A stretch of DNA of 64,000 nt from Embleya sp040629175 (lineage in GTDB: Bacteria > Actinomycetota > Actinomycetes > Streptomycetales > Streptomycetaceae). The stretch covers positions 1 to 64,000 of the forward strand of contig NZ_JBEXUX010000016.1 of assembly GCF_040629175.1 (NCBI RefSeq). Reading direction: 5' to 3'. How positions within the stretch are numbered: the first letter of the stretch is position 1; the number at the start of each line of letters is the position of its first letter. Position numbers and translations under genes: made by a program. The notes below the pieces were generated by a model. It ran no database searches. It was not told the origin of the DNA and saw only the letters and a program-made list of their open reading frames with translations. Below, piece by piece: positions 49,900-60,126 of this stretch.

Positions 49900-50892
49900 A
49901 TGCCCCTTCCCCACCGGGTCGTCATCGCGGTCTTCCCCGATGTCGATCTCCTCGACGTCACCGGCCCGGCCGAGGTCTTCGCGCTGGCCAACCTGGAGAC
50001 CGAGGGCCGCGCCGAATACCGGGTCCGCCTCGCCGGGCCGGCCGCCGGCGCGGTACGCACGTCGGCGGGGGTGCGGCTGCTGGCCGACCTGGCCTTCGAC
50101 GAGGTCGGCGACGACGTGGACACGCTGCTGGTGCCGGGCGCGGTGGAGAACACCGACGACGGGCCGGTGGCCCTGGTCGATCCCGATGTCGTGGCCTGGG
50201 TCAAGGAGACCGCCGGACACGCCCGGCGGGTGGCGTCGGTCTGTGTCGGCGCGCACGTGCTGGCGGCGGCGGGCCTGCTGGACGGGCGGACGGCGACCAC
50301 GCACTGGTCGACGTCGGCCCAACTCGCCGCCGAGCATCCGGCCGTCACGGTCGACCCGGACCCGATCTTCCTGCGCACCGACTGCGGCCGGTTGTGGACC
50401 GGCGCCGGGATCAGCGCCTGCCTGGATCTCTCGCTCGCGCTGGTGGCGGAGGACCGGGGCGAGGAGGTGGCCCTCGCGGTGGCCCGACAGTTGGTGATGT
50501 ACCTCAAGCGGCAGGGCGGGCAGAGCCAGTTCTCCGTACCCCTGAGTCGGCCCGCCACCGGCCGCCGGGACATCGACGAGTTGCGGCTGTGGATCGCCGA
50601 CCACCTGGACCGGGACCTGTCCGCGGAGGTGCTGGCCGCCCGGATGTGCCTGAGCGAACGGCAGTTCGCCCGCGTCTTCAAGCAGGAGACCGGCGTCGGT
50701 CCGGCGGCCTACGTCGAAGCCGCCCGGGTCGAGGTGGCCCGACGCCTCCTGGAGACCACCGACGACCCGCTCGACCGGGTCGCCGGCGCCGCCGGGCTCG
50801 GCTCGGCGGAGACCCTGCACCGGGCGTTCCGGCGGCAATTGGCGATCACCCCGGCCGCGTACCGCCGACGCTTTCGAACCCGGATCGACTGA
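49900..50892 (+). CDS. GlxA-type regulator (DJ-1/PfpI domain plus AraC HTH)
   Basis: This 330-aa regulator has an N-terminal class I glutamine-amidotransferase-like domain (about 8-175; VIAVFPDVDLLDVTGPAEVF, SVCVGAHVLAAAGLLDG with the elbow Cys). A C-terminal AraC-family HTH pair follows (about 225-320; RLWIADHLDRDLSAEVLAARMCLSERQFARVFKQETG). The family controls varied metabolic genes in response to small molecules. An isochorismatase-like hydrolase gene follows 90 nt downstream on the same strand and is the obvious candidate target; this pairing is common in actinobacteria. Confidence 0.9.
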   Translation: MPLPHRVVIAVFPDVDLLDVTGPAEVFALANLETEGRAEYRVRLAGPAAGAVRTSAGVRLLADLAFDEVGDDVDTLLVPGAVENTDDGPVALVDPDVVAWVKETAGHARRVASVCVGAHVLAAAGLLDGRTATTHWSTSAQLAAEHPAVTVDPDPIFLRTDCGRLWTGAGISACLDLSLALVAEDRGEEVALAVARQLVMYLKRQGGQSQFSVPLSRPATGRRDIDELRLWIADHLDRDLSAEVLAARMCLSERQFARVFKQETGVGPAAYVEAARVEVARRLLETTDDPLDRVAGAAGLGSAETLHRAFRRQLAITPAAYRRRFRTRID

Positions 50893-50982
50893 CCCGGCCG
50901 ACCCACCGCGATCCGCTGCGCATTTTCCGGGCAGGACGGACGACTCCGCCCTGCCCACAACCCCGACGAAAGGCACTCGCCC

Positions 50983-51606
50983 ATGAGCACGAACCAGCCC
51001 TCCACGACCCTGCGCGATGTCATCGGCCTGGACAACGAGCCGCCCGGGCAGGCCGACTCGGTGCTGATCATGGTCGACTTCCAGAACACCTACCGCACCG
51101 GCGTGATGGCCCTGGACGGCGCCGAGCAGGCCCTCGCCGCCGGCGCCCGGCTGTTGGCCCGCGCCCGCGCCGCAGGCACCCCGGTGGTGCACGTGCTCAA
51201 CGACGGCGGCGCGAACACGCCATACGACATCCGCGCCCACATCGGCGCCATCAGCGACGAAGTCGCCCCGGTGGAGGGCGAATCGGTCGTGGTCAAGGAG
51301 TTCCCCGACTCGTTCCACCGTACCGAGTTGGTGCGCGTCCTGACCGACCTGGGCGCCGCACCGGGCAGCAACAAGGATCTGATCATCGCCGGCTTCATGA
51401 CCCACATGTGCGTCAACTACACGGCCCAGGGCGCCTTCAATCTCGGCTACCGCCCCACCGTCGTCGCCGAGGCCACCGCCACTCGCGCGCTCGCCGCCCC
51501 CGACGGCACGGTGTTGCCCGCCGCGGGCCTCCAGGCCGCCGCGCTGACCACCATCACCGACCTGTTCGGCGTCGTCGTCCCCACCGTCGACGCCCTGCCC
51601 GCCTGA
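50983..51606 (+). CDS. Isochorismatase-family cysteine hydrolase
   Basis: This 207-aa cysteine hydrolase has the catalytic triad of the family: Asp in MVDFQNTY, Lys in VVKEFPDSF and Cys in GFMTHMCVNYTA. Members hydrolyse isochorismate, nicotinamide or N-carbamoyl compounds; this sequence does not decide which. It is cytosolic. AAAGG-type purines precede the ATG at 50983. It lies just downstream of the GlxA-type regulator, which probably controls it. Confidence 0.85.
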   Translation: MSTNQPSTTLRDVIGLDNEPPGQADSVLIMVDFQNTYRTGVMALDGAEQALAAGARLLARARAAGTPVVHVLNDGGANTPYDIRAHIGAISDEVAPVEGESVVVKEFPDSFHRTELVRVLTDLGAAPGSNKDLIIAGFMTHMCVNYTAQGAFNLGYRPTVVAEATATRALAAPDGTVLPAAGLQAAALTTITDLFGVVVPTVDALPA

Positions 51607-51633
51607 TCCGATACCGGCCGGCGATCGCCTCGC

Positions 51634-52296
51634 TCACAGGCGCACGCTGATCTCCATGCCGTCCTCGATCGGGAAGCTCACGTTGTGATAGCCGTTCTCC
51701 GGATCGCGGACGTAGTCCAGGTAGGGCCGAAGACCCTCCAGGACGATGTCGTCGGCCACGACGAGGGTGCCGCGGCAGAGCTGCGGTTCGAGCAGTCGCA
51801 GGACCGGCAGGCACAGGTCCTTCCAGCCGTCCAGCAGCACGAAGTCGGCGGGCACGGTCAGCTCGCCGAGGGTCTCCAGGGCGTCTCCCTCCAGCACGGT
51901 GATCACATCGTCCAGACCGGTCTCGACGAAGGTGCGGCGCGCCGCGGCGATCTTGTCCTTGCTGAGTTCGGTGGTCACCACCCGGCCGGTGCCGTTGTCG
52001 CGGACGGCCGCGGCCAGGTACAGCGTGGAGATGCCGAAGGACATGCCGAATTCGACCACCGTGTTCGGGCGGACGGCGCGGACCAGGTTGTAGAGCAGGG
52101 CCCCGCCGTCGGCGGAGATCGGCATGTAGATCTCCGCCGCGGCGTCGGCGTGCTCCCGGGGCGACAACCGCCCGAATCCGCCGGGCACTTCCGCGGCCAG
52201 GCGCGCGGCGACCTCGTCGTCCCGTTCGGCCTGCTCGAACATTCGGTCGAGGGTCGCCCGTACTCGGGGGTCGGCAAGCGTGTTGGTGTATGTCAT
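51634..52296 (-). CDS. SAM-dependent O-methyltransferase-like protein
   Basis: This 220-aa class I methyltransferase is of the caffeoyl-CoA/catechol O-methyltransferase type. VVEFGMSFGISTLYLA is the SAM-binding glycine loop, VVTTELSKDKI gives the acidic residue of motif II, and ADFVLLDGWKD and VVADDIVLEG follow. It would methylate a small aromatic or hydroxylated metabolite. Its ATG at 52296 lies 14 bases from a perfect palindrome shared with a divergent TetR gene, so it is probably repressed by that regulator. No strong ribosome site is seen, so short-leader or leaderless translation is possible. Confidence 0.85.
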   Translation of the reverse strand: MTYTNTLADPRVRATLDRMFEQAERDDEVAARLAAEVPGGFGRLSPREHADAAAEIYMPISADGGALLYNLVRAVRPNTVVEFGMSFGISTLYLAAAVRDNGTGRVVTTELSKDKIAAARRTFVETGLDDVITVLEGDALETLGELTVPADFVLLDGWKDLCLPVLRLLEPQLCRGTLVVADDIVLEGLRPYLDYVRDPENGYHNVSFPIEDGMEISVRL

Positions 52297-52310
52297 GGAT
52301 TCTAGAGTAG

Positions 52311-52324
52311 ACGCAACGTTGCGT
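52311..52324. promoter_or_regulatory. Perfect 14-bp palindrome, predicted TetR operator
   Basis: ACGCAACGTTGCGT is a perfect dyad in the gap between the divergent methyltransferase and TetR genes, 14 bases from the methyltransferase ATG. Position and symmetry are those of a TetR autoregulatory operator. Confidence 0.65.
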
Positions 52325-52380
52325 TGAATCAAGATGCAATACCCTCCCCCGTGGCAGACAAGACGACAGGGGCAGGCGAG

Positions 52381-53031
52381 ATGGCATCCGGGACACGAGA
52401 CGTCGAGGTGGACGGCGCCGGCGGATCCGCACGACAACACCACGGCAACCGGCACGGCCGCAGCGAACAGGCCCGGCTGGCGGTGTTGGAGGCGGCCGAC
52501 GACCTGCTCGCCGAGAAGGGCTTCGCCGGCGTCACGATGGAGGGCATCGCCGGCCGGGCCGGCGTGGCCAAGCAGACCATCTACCGTTGGTGGAGCACCA
52601 AGACCGACGTCCTGCTGGACGCCTTCCTCCAGGACGCCGCCGAGGACCTGACCCCGCCCGACTCCGGGGACCTCGCCCACGATCTGCGGGACTACCTGCG
52701 GCGACTGGCGCACTTCCTCGCCGAGTCCGACTCCGGCGCCGTCTTCCGGGCGCTGATCGCCCAGGCCCAGCACGATCCGGCCTTGGCCGTCGACTTCCGC
52801 GCCCGCTGGCTCGACCCACAACGTCGCCGCGACCACCTGTCGCTCGAACGCGCGGTGCACAGCGGCCGGCTGCCCGCCGACCTCGACATCGCGACCGAGA
52901 CCGACCAGCTCGTGGGCCCGCTCTACTACCGCGTCCTGGTGACCGCCGACCCGGTCGACCACGCCTTCACCGACCGCCTCGTCGAGACGTTCCTGCGCCG
53001 CCACCCGTCGAGCACGCCCGAGGCTCCCTGA
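52381..53031 (+). CDS. TetR/AcrR family regulator, divergent from methyltransferase
   Basis: This 216-aa regulator has an N-terminal TetR HTH near residues 30-75 (RLAVLEAADDLLAEKGFAGV, then TMEGIAGRAGVAKQTIYRWW) and a C-terminal TetR_C ligand domain with FRALIAQAQHDPALA. I chose ATG 52381; a TTG at 52324 in the same frame overlaps the palindrome and is less likely. It is divergent from the O-methyltransferase gene around a 14-bp palindrome and probably represses it. The inducer is unknown. Confidence 0.85.
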   Translation: MASGTRDVEVDGAGGSARQHHGNRHGRSEQARLAVLEAADDLLAEKGFAGVTMEGIAGRAGVAKQTIYRWWSTKTDVLLDAFLQDAAEDLTPPDSGDLAHDLRDYLRRLAHFLAESDSGAVFRALIAQAQHDPALAVDFRARWLDPQRRRDHLSLERAVHSGRLPADLDIATETDQLVGPLYYRVLVTADPVDHAFTDRLVETFLRRHPSSTPEAP

Positions 53032-53073
53032 CCGACTGCCGCACGTGCGCCCGCGGTGGATCCAGGCATGCGT

Positions 53074-53102
53074 CGGCCCCCACGACCGGGTCGTGGGGGC
53101 CG
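53074..53102. terminator. Bidirectional hairpin terminator between TetR and M6 protease genes
   Basis: Inverted arms of up to 14 bp (53074-53087 and 53089-53102) meet with almost no spacer, so about 12 pairs and a small loop form. It lies between two converging genes. Confidence 0.7.
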
Positions 53103-53171
53103 ATGTCGCACCCGTCCTCGCGTCCGTGCCGGCGCGGCGACCGTGCCGGCGGAACTACCGTGCCTGCGCGG

Positions 53172-55952
53172 TTACTTGCGCGCGGGCACGATCCACACGA
53201 CGGCGCCCTTGTCACCCGACAGCGGGTAGACCGGGAACACCGTCACGCCGTACGCCTTGTCCCAGCCGGGGTTTCCGGAACCGAGCACCGAGGAGAAGAA
53301 CGGCTTGCCGTAGTTCGCGTAGTCCGGCGAACCGTCCGTCTTGGTCACCCGGGTCGAGTACGGGGCCCGCGCCGGGATCACCGTCGAGCCGGTGACGTCC
53401 TTGGCACCGAAGCCGGTCGCGTTGGCCTCCGCACCCGGCGCGTAGCCGAGCGAGTCGGAGAAGAACCGCACCGGCTCCTGCTTGGCGAAGGTCGCGCAGT
53501 GGTCGCCCGCCCGACGGCAGGCCCGGAACCCGGCGGTGTCCTTGAAGCTGAACGCCGCGTTCGCCGACTGCACTCGGGGTTCGAGGTTGGCGGCCGAGTT
53601 GGACGGCGCGTCCGGGAACCGGTAGGGGTTCGGGTTCGCGTCGACCAGGAGCAACTCGCCCTTGGCGCCCCACGACGGGGACTTGTCGATGTTGTCGAGC
53701 ACACCGTTGTTCGGGTACGAGGTGTCCCGCAGCCACACCAGCAGACCCGGCGCGTTGTACGCGAGCTTCTCGCGCTTGCCGCTCTCGCCGAACGTGTAGG
53801 TGTACTTCAGGCCCTGGTCGAAGCCGGACATGTTGCGCCACTCGAGCAGGTAGTACCGCTCGCGGCTGAACGTTCCGTCGGACTTGACCCAGCCGGCGCC
53901 CTTGGTGCCCGCGCCGACCGAACCGCCCTGCGCGGTCCAGCCGTTGTCGTCGGCCCCCTCGACGTCGTCCGACCACACCGTGGTCGCGCCGTTGGTGAGC
54001 GCGAAGTCGTCCGCGACCCAGCCCTTCTCCTGCGTCGCCGCGTCCGTGTCGACGCCGAGCCGCAACTTGATGTTCTGCCCGGCGTACGGCGTCAGGTTCA
54101 CCTGGTCGTGGCGCCAACCGTTGCTGCTGCCGGTCAACCCGGTGCTCTTGCGGAACCGTCGCAGGTTCCCGTTCGGGTCCGGGTAGTCCGGCGGGGTCGA
54201 CACGAGCGCGCCGGCCTCGTTGCGAACCTCCAGTTGCGTCCAGGTGGTGCCACCGTCGGTGGACACCTCGACGAAGCCGAAGTCCCAGTCCTCCTCCAGG
54301 GCGTAGTCGGTCCACCACTGGAACTTCACGTCGGAGCCCGCCGGAACGGCGATGTCGCGGGCCAACTTGACGTCGGCCCAGTCCTGGTCGTTGCTGGAGT
54401 ACCACGCCTTGGCGCCGCTGTGCGGCGTGCTGAACCTGGTCACCTGGTCCGGCAGGTTCACCCGGACGGCCTGCTTGGTGCCCCTGGGGGTCTTGGCCGC
54501 CTGTCCCAGCGTGGCCAGTGCGGGCCGGTCGCCCACCTTCAGGATCTCCGGCGTCAACCAGCCCAGCGTGTACTTGGACCACGCGCTCATGTGCGCGGGC
54601 ATCGACTGGAACAGCGGACCGGAGTGCGATCCGTTCGCCATCAGGTCCCAGAAGTTGACGTCCGAGGCACCGCCGGGAGTGCTGCTGAAGTTGTCGTACA
54701 GGTCCGGCAGACCGAGGTCGTGGCCGTATTCGTGGGCGAACACGCCCACGCCGGAGTCCTCCGGCTGCACGATGTAGTTGGAAACCTTCAGTTGGGTCCC
54801 GGGGACCGTGTAGCCGCCCGCCACGGCGCTGGAGTGCGCCCAGATGGCGTACGAGCCCTCGGCGCCGCCGCCGGTGGACTTGTCCTTGCCCGAGTGCACC
54901 AGGACCAGGTGGTCCACCACGCCGTCCGGCTCCTGCGTGTTGCCGTCGCCGTCCGCGTCGCCGGTGTCCTCCTTGTCGTAGTCGGCCCACGGGAAGTTGG
55001 GCTGACTGCGCGCGAGTTCGTTCACCGCGTCGGTGGCGAGCGTCTCCGCGCCGCCCGGGTTGTTCGGGTGGCCGCCCATGTCCTGCTCACGCTTGCCGCA
55101 GCGGCCGGCGCCGTACCACGCCTCGGAGTGCGGCACCTTGATCCACGGGGTGGCGGTGCCGGACACGGTGTACTTGCCGCCCGACATCTCCTCGTACATG
55201 TTCTTCATCGTGTAGCCGGAGACGTCGATGCCCGGCTTGCCGTCGGGACCGGTCAGGTCCGGACGCATGCGTTCGGTGATGCCCTGCTTGGTGTAGAGCA
55301 TCTTGTTGAAGTGTTCCGGGCTGAAGTCCTTGACCCACGGCGTGTTGTTGTCGTTCCCGGTGAGTGCCGGGTCCGGAATCTCGTTGTGCAGTGGGCCGTT
55401 CTTGATCGTGCCCGGCGGTTCCACCACGCAGGAGGCGTCGGTGACGCTCGCCCTGCGGTTGAAGCCGGAGAAATCGTCGTTGGCTTTCTCGTTGAACTCG
55501 ACGAGAACCGTCAACAGTTTGGCATCCTGCTTGGCACCTGGCGCCAAGCCGGCCTTTTCCGCCTTGAGTTGCTCCGGGCTCTTGCCCGTGCGCTGGGCTT
55601 CGGCCTCCAGAAGCCGCAGTTGCGATGCGGCGCGAGGGTTGCCCTCGCGTTCCTTGCTGCCGCCGCCCGCCTTGGCCTTGCGGGCCTTGTCGGCGGCGGT
55701 CGCTGCCGCATCGACGCGGCCGTCGGGACCGATCTCGGCCTCGACGGGGTTGAAGTATTGATCCTCGGGGCCGGGATTCCATACGGCTTTGGTGGTGTCC
55801 ACACGCGCGGCGGCTGCGGACGACGTGATGCCCGGTGCCGCGGTCAGTCCCGTGACCGCGAGGAGCGAAACGGACAGTAGCGTCATCGGGCCACGCAATC
55901 GCCGGATGGCTCGCGGCGGTGTACCGCCGCGCCCGGGTATCGCTCGACTCAA
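53172..55952 (-). CDS. Secreted M6 (immune inhibitor A-like) metalloprotease
   Basis: This 926-aa exported protease has a signal peptide (about 20-48, MTLLSVSLLAVTGLTAAPG, ending SSAAA). A propeptide-like helical stretch with KAKAGGGSKEREG follows, then the M6 catalytic domain with the zinc motif HEYGHDLGLPDLYD near residue 415. A large C-terminal beta-sandwich region follows (about 500-900; VKFQWWTDYALEEDWDFGFVE-like segments). Relatives are immune inhibitor A and prtV-type proteases. The start is a TTG at 55952 with a strong GGAGGGGAG site upstream; a later ATG (about 20 residues in) is an alternative. The stop is TAA. Confidence 0.85.
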   Translation of the reverse strand: MSRAIPGRGGTPPRAIRRLRGPMTLLSVSLLAVTGLTAAPGITSSAAAARVDTTKAVWNPGPEDQYFNPVEAEIGPDGRVDAAATAADKARKAKAGGGSKEREGNPRAASQLRLLEAEAQRTGKSPEQLKAEKAGLAPGAKQDAKLLTVLVEFNEKANDDFSGFNRRASVTDASCVVEPPGTIKNGPLHNEIPDPALTGNDNNTPWVKDFSPEHFNKMLYTKQGITERMRPDLTGPDGKPGIDVSGYTMKNMYEEMSGGKYTVSGTATPWIKVPHSEAWYGAGRCGKREQDMGGHPNNPGGAETLATDAVNELARSQPNFPWADYDKEDTGDADGDGNTQEPDGVVDHLVLVHSGKDKSTGGGAEGSYAIWAHSSAVAGGYTVPGTQLKVSNYIVQPEDSGVGVFAHEYGHDLGLPDLYDNFSSTPGGASDVNFWDLMANGSHSGPLFQSMPAHMSAWSKYTLGWLTPEILKVGDRPALATLGQAAKTPRGTKQAVRVNLPDQVTRFSTPHSGAKAWYSSNDQDWADVKLARDIAVPAGSDVKFQWWTDYALEEDWDFGFVEVSTDGGTTWTQLEVRNEAGALVSTPPDYPDPNGNLRRFRKSTGLTGSSNGWRHDQVNLTPYAGQNIKLRLGVDTDAATQEKGWVADDFALTNGATTVWSDDVEGADDNGWTAQGGSVGAGTKGAGWVKSDGTFSRERYYLLEWRNMSGFDQGLKYTYTFGESGKREKLAYNAPGLLVWLRDTSYPNNGVLDNIDKSPSWGAKGELLLVDANPNPYRFPDAPSNSAANLEPRVQSANAAFSFKDTAGFRACRRAGDHCATFAKQEPVRFFSDSLGYAPGAEANATGFGAKDVTGSTVIPARAPYSTRVTKTDGSPDYANYGKPFFSSVLGSGNPGWDKAYGVTVFPVYPLSGDKGAVVWIVPARK

Positions 55953-56430
55953 GATGGTCTCCCCTCCGCCCGGAAGATGGTTCCGGACGCGAAGCGACGC
56001 CGATCAGGGTGCTGTGGTGCCGTTTTGCGCCCACGACGTCGAGCAGTTTCGGCAGAAACCCGACGCCTGCTCCCACCAACCGTCGGGTCACGGCGACCGG
56101 TGGGAAACGGGCCGGGTGACCGGACCCTAGAGGCGCGAGTGACGGCTGAGGCAGAGGAGACCAAAGGTTCTTTGCGAACTCTTTACCTTGTGTCCAAGTG
56201 CCCTACGAACGGCGGGACTTCGGCCTCGTCCGGGCACCGTTCGGATCAAGCCACGGAGTCAACTTTCGTCATTTGCGCAGCCATCTTTCGTAGCTACCGC
56301 GCAGGTCCGCCGGCCGTCATTCTGGTGCCGCTCGCGCGCCGGTCCGGGCGGCGTGCGGTCGTGGGCGGGACGGTGTGTCGTGCCCCGGGTTCGGCGCGCC
56401 GATGCCGGCCCCGCCGACCACACTCGGGGG
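55953..56430. other. Intergenic region between M6 protease and a small ORF
   Basis: This 478-bp stretch holds the protease promoter (minus strand) and possibly one for the small plus-strand ORF. Composition drops at 56165-56300 (runs such as CTTTACCTTG and GTCAACTTTCGTCATTTGC), which suggests regulatory DNA. No ORF here has a ribosome site, and no clear repeat was found. Confidence 0.5.
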
Positions 56431-56694
56431 ATGGACATCCTCGAAACGCACGGCACGCTCTCGCTCCCCGGTCGGGGCGAGGTCGAGGTGACGCTCGACC
56501 TCTACGACCCGCCGCGCACCGACGACGTGCTCCCTCGCGGGTGGACCGCGGTCGTCACCTCCGGCCCCGACCTCGCCGTCGGCGAGCAGGGCCTGCTCTT
56601 CCTGGCCGCCCAGGACGGCCTGATCGCCAATCCGTTCACCGTCCTGGCGAGCGACGACCGCACCGCCCGGATCGCCGCCCACGACCCGTCGTGA
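56431..56694 (+). CDS. Small hypothetical protein
   Basis: This 87-aa protein has ATG preceded by GGGGG and an alternating hydrophobic pattern (VEVTLDLYD, GWTAVVTSG, GLLFLAAQDG) suggesting a small beta-rich, acidic cytosolic protein. No signal, membrane segment or known family was recognised. A good hairpin lies between its end and the converging katG gene, supporting it as a genuine transcription unit. It could still be chance in GC-rich DNA. Confidence 0.5.
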   Translation: MDILETHGTLSLPGRGEVEVTLDLYDPPRTDDVLPRGWTAVVTSGPDLAVGEQGLLFLAAQDGLIANPFTVLASDDRTARIAAHDPS

Positions 56695-56782
56695 ACCGGC
56701 ACCGCCCCGCCGGCCGACCGAGCCCGGAAATCACCGTCGGGCAGCACTGCGGCCCCGCCGTCGGGGTGACGGGGGGCCGCGG

Positions 56783-56814
56783 TGTCCGGGTCGGCGGTGG
56801 GGCCGACCCGGACA
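56783..56814. terminator. Hairpin terminator at the end of katG
   Basis: A perfect 13-bp stem (56783-56795 with 56802-56814) and 6-nt loop start seven bases after the minus-strand katG stop. It also serves the converging small ORF. Confidence 0.75.
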
Positions 56815-56820
56815 TGGAGC

Positions 56821-59049
<2,229 letters not shown>

Positions 59050-59403
59050 GGGAATCCTTCCGGACCAGGCGGATCACAGTGCGTTGGAACTGCGGGTCAC
59101 GGTGCTGGGGAATTACCGGCGGTGGAGCGATGGGGGCGGCGAAATCCGGTCCGCCCGGTGCAGGTCTCGGGCGCGGCGGCCCGAGGGCGAATGCGATCAC
59201 GGTCGCCACATACCCGTCGCACGCCCGGGAGGCGATCGCCTCGACGCCGAGGTGGTCACCCTCCGGAACGCTCCGGAGCAGCGCGACGCGGGTGGCCGTC
59301 ATGGGCAGGCCGGTACCGCGCGGCTTCTCGACGGGGGTGCCGTCACGTCTGGATCTCCTGCCGTAGTGGGGTCTTCTCTGCCCCTTGGCTACCGCCGGAA
59401 CCG

Positions 59404-59431
59404 ATCCTACGATGGACAGAGTCCAAGTCAA
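59404..59431 (-). promoter_or_regulatory. Predicted katG promoter
   Basis: On the minus strand TTGACT (59431-59426) and TAGGAT (59409-59404) are separated by 16 bp, a good sigma-70-type match. Transcription would begin near 59396. Confidence 0.55.
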
Positions 59432-59483
59432 GATGCCCGCCAATCCCGTACTCAACCGGAATCCGGACGTCCACCGGTAAACT

Positions 59484-59511
59484 TTGGCATCCCACTGAGC
59501 CTGAATAGGTG
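59484..59511 (+). promoter_or_regulatory. Predicted promoter of the Fur-family gene, possibly leaderless
   Basis: TTGGCA (59484-59489) and TAGGTG (59506-59511) are spaced 16 bp and end seven bases before the ATG at 59519. The start codon could therefore be at the 5' end of the mRNA. The same AGGTGA could instead act as a ribosome site. Confidence 0.4.
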
Positions 59512-59518
59512 AACCGAC

Positions 59519-59929
59519 ATGAGCGACCTGCTGGAGCGGCTGCGCGAGCGCGGTTGGCGGATGACCTCGCAGCGGCGTGTCGTTGCGGAGGTCCTCGACG
59601 GCGACCACGTACATCTGACGGCCGACGAGGTACACGCCCGCGCGGCGCAGCGACTGCCCGAGATCTCCCGAGCCACCGTCTACAACGCCCTGGGCGAGCT
59701 GGTCTCGCTCGGCGAGGTCAAGGAGGTCTCCACCGACGGTCGGGCCAAGCGCTACGACCCCAACGCCCACCACCCGCACCAGCACCTGGTGTGCTCGTCC
59801 TGCGGCACGGTGCGCGACGTGCACCCGACCGGCAATCCGCTCGGCAACCTCCCGTCGGACCAGCGGTTCGGCTTCACCGTTTCCGAGGCCGAGGTCACCT
59901 ACCGGGGCCTGTGCCCGTCCTGCGCCTAG
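59519..59929 (+). CDS. Fur-family (FurA/CatR-like) peroxide- or iron-responsive repressor
   Basis: This 136-aa regulator has a winged HTH (SQRRVVAEVL to ISRATVYNALGEL), the metal site region HHPHQHLVCSSCG and a second CPSC pair, giving the two CxxC structural zinc motifs. Divergence from katG suggests it represses katG (as CatR/FurS/FurA do), with peroxide or iron as the signal. That link is inferred from gene order. A short AT-rich gap and the cysD operon follow. Confidence 0.9.
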   Translation: MSDLLERLRERGWRMTSQRRVVAEVLDGDHVHLTADEVHARAAQRLPEISRATVYNALGELVSLGEVKEVSTDGRAKRYDPNAHHPHQHLVCSSCGTVRDVHPTGNPLGNLPSDQRFGFTVSEAEVTYRGLCPSCA

Positions 59930-60009
59930 GACTCGCGCCGGAATTCGCCCGAATCGAGGTGGGGGGTATTCGCGCGACCTTCGACCGTTGCAGTGCGTGA
60001 TGACGCCAT

Positions 60010-60048
60010 GCCAATCAAGTTAGCTTCTTGTGAAGGCAGTTGATTGGC
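60010..60048. promoter_or_regulatory. Inverted repeat GCCAATCAA-N21-TTGATTGGC upstream of cysD
   Basis: Perfect 9-bp arms (60010-60018 and 60040-60048) lie about 80 bp before cysD, in the most AT-rich stretch of the intergenic DNA. It is a candidate operator for a sulfur-assimilation regulator or part of the promoter. Confidence 0.5.
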
Positions 60049-60061
60049 GGTTAACTTCGCT

Positions 60062-60082
60062 GAGCTGACAGCCCGTCAGCTC
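60062..60082 (+). promoter_or_regulatory. Hairpin in the cysD leader
   Basis: GAGCTGAC and GTCAGCTC form a perfect 8-bp stem with a 5-nt loop. A second small hairpin (TCTCGC-tt-GCGAGA) at 60099-60112 precedes the ribosome site. No known riboswitch consensus was recognised. Confidence 0.4.
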
Positions 60083-60126
60083 TTCGAGGGGCGTGGCGTC
60101 TCGCTTGCGAGAGATCGGAGTCCGCC

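Larger units (their letters stand above)
59050..59518. other. Divergent katG/fur control region with a long predicted katG leader
   Basis: This 469-bp gap separates divergent genes. A good minus-strand promoter at 59404-59431 implies a katG leader of about 345 nt. The leader contains a minus-strand ORF from 59301 to 59042 whose stop overlaps the katG ATG as ATGTCTGA, but it has no ribosome site. The rest shows no gene. Confidence 0.5.

Noticed and set aside
60008..60043. 11-codon leader ORF before cysD containing a TTA codon
   Set aside because: It is too short and single-Cys to claim as an attenuator. It is kept only as a low-interest observation.
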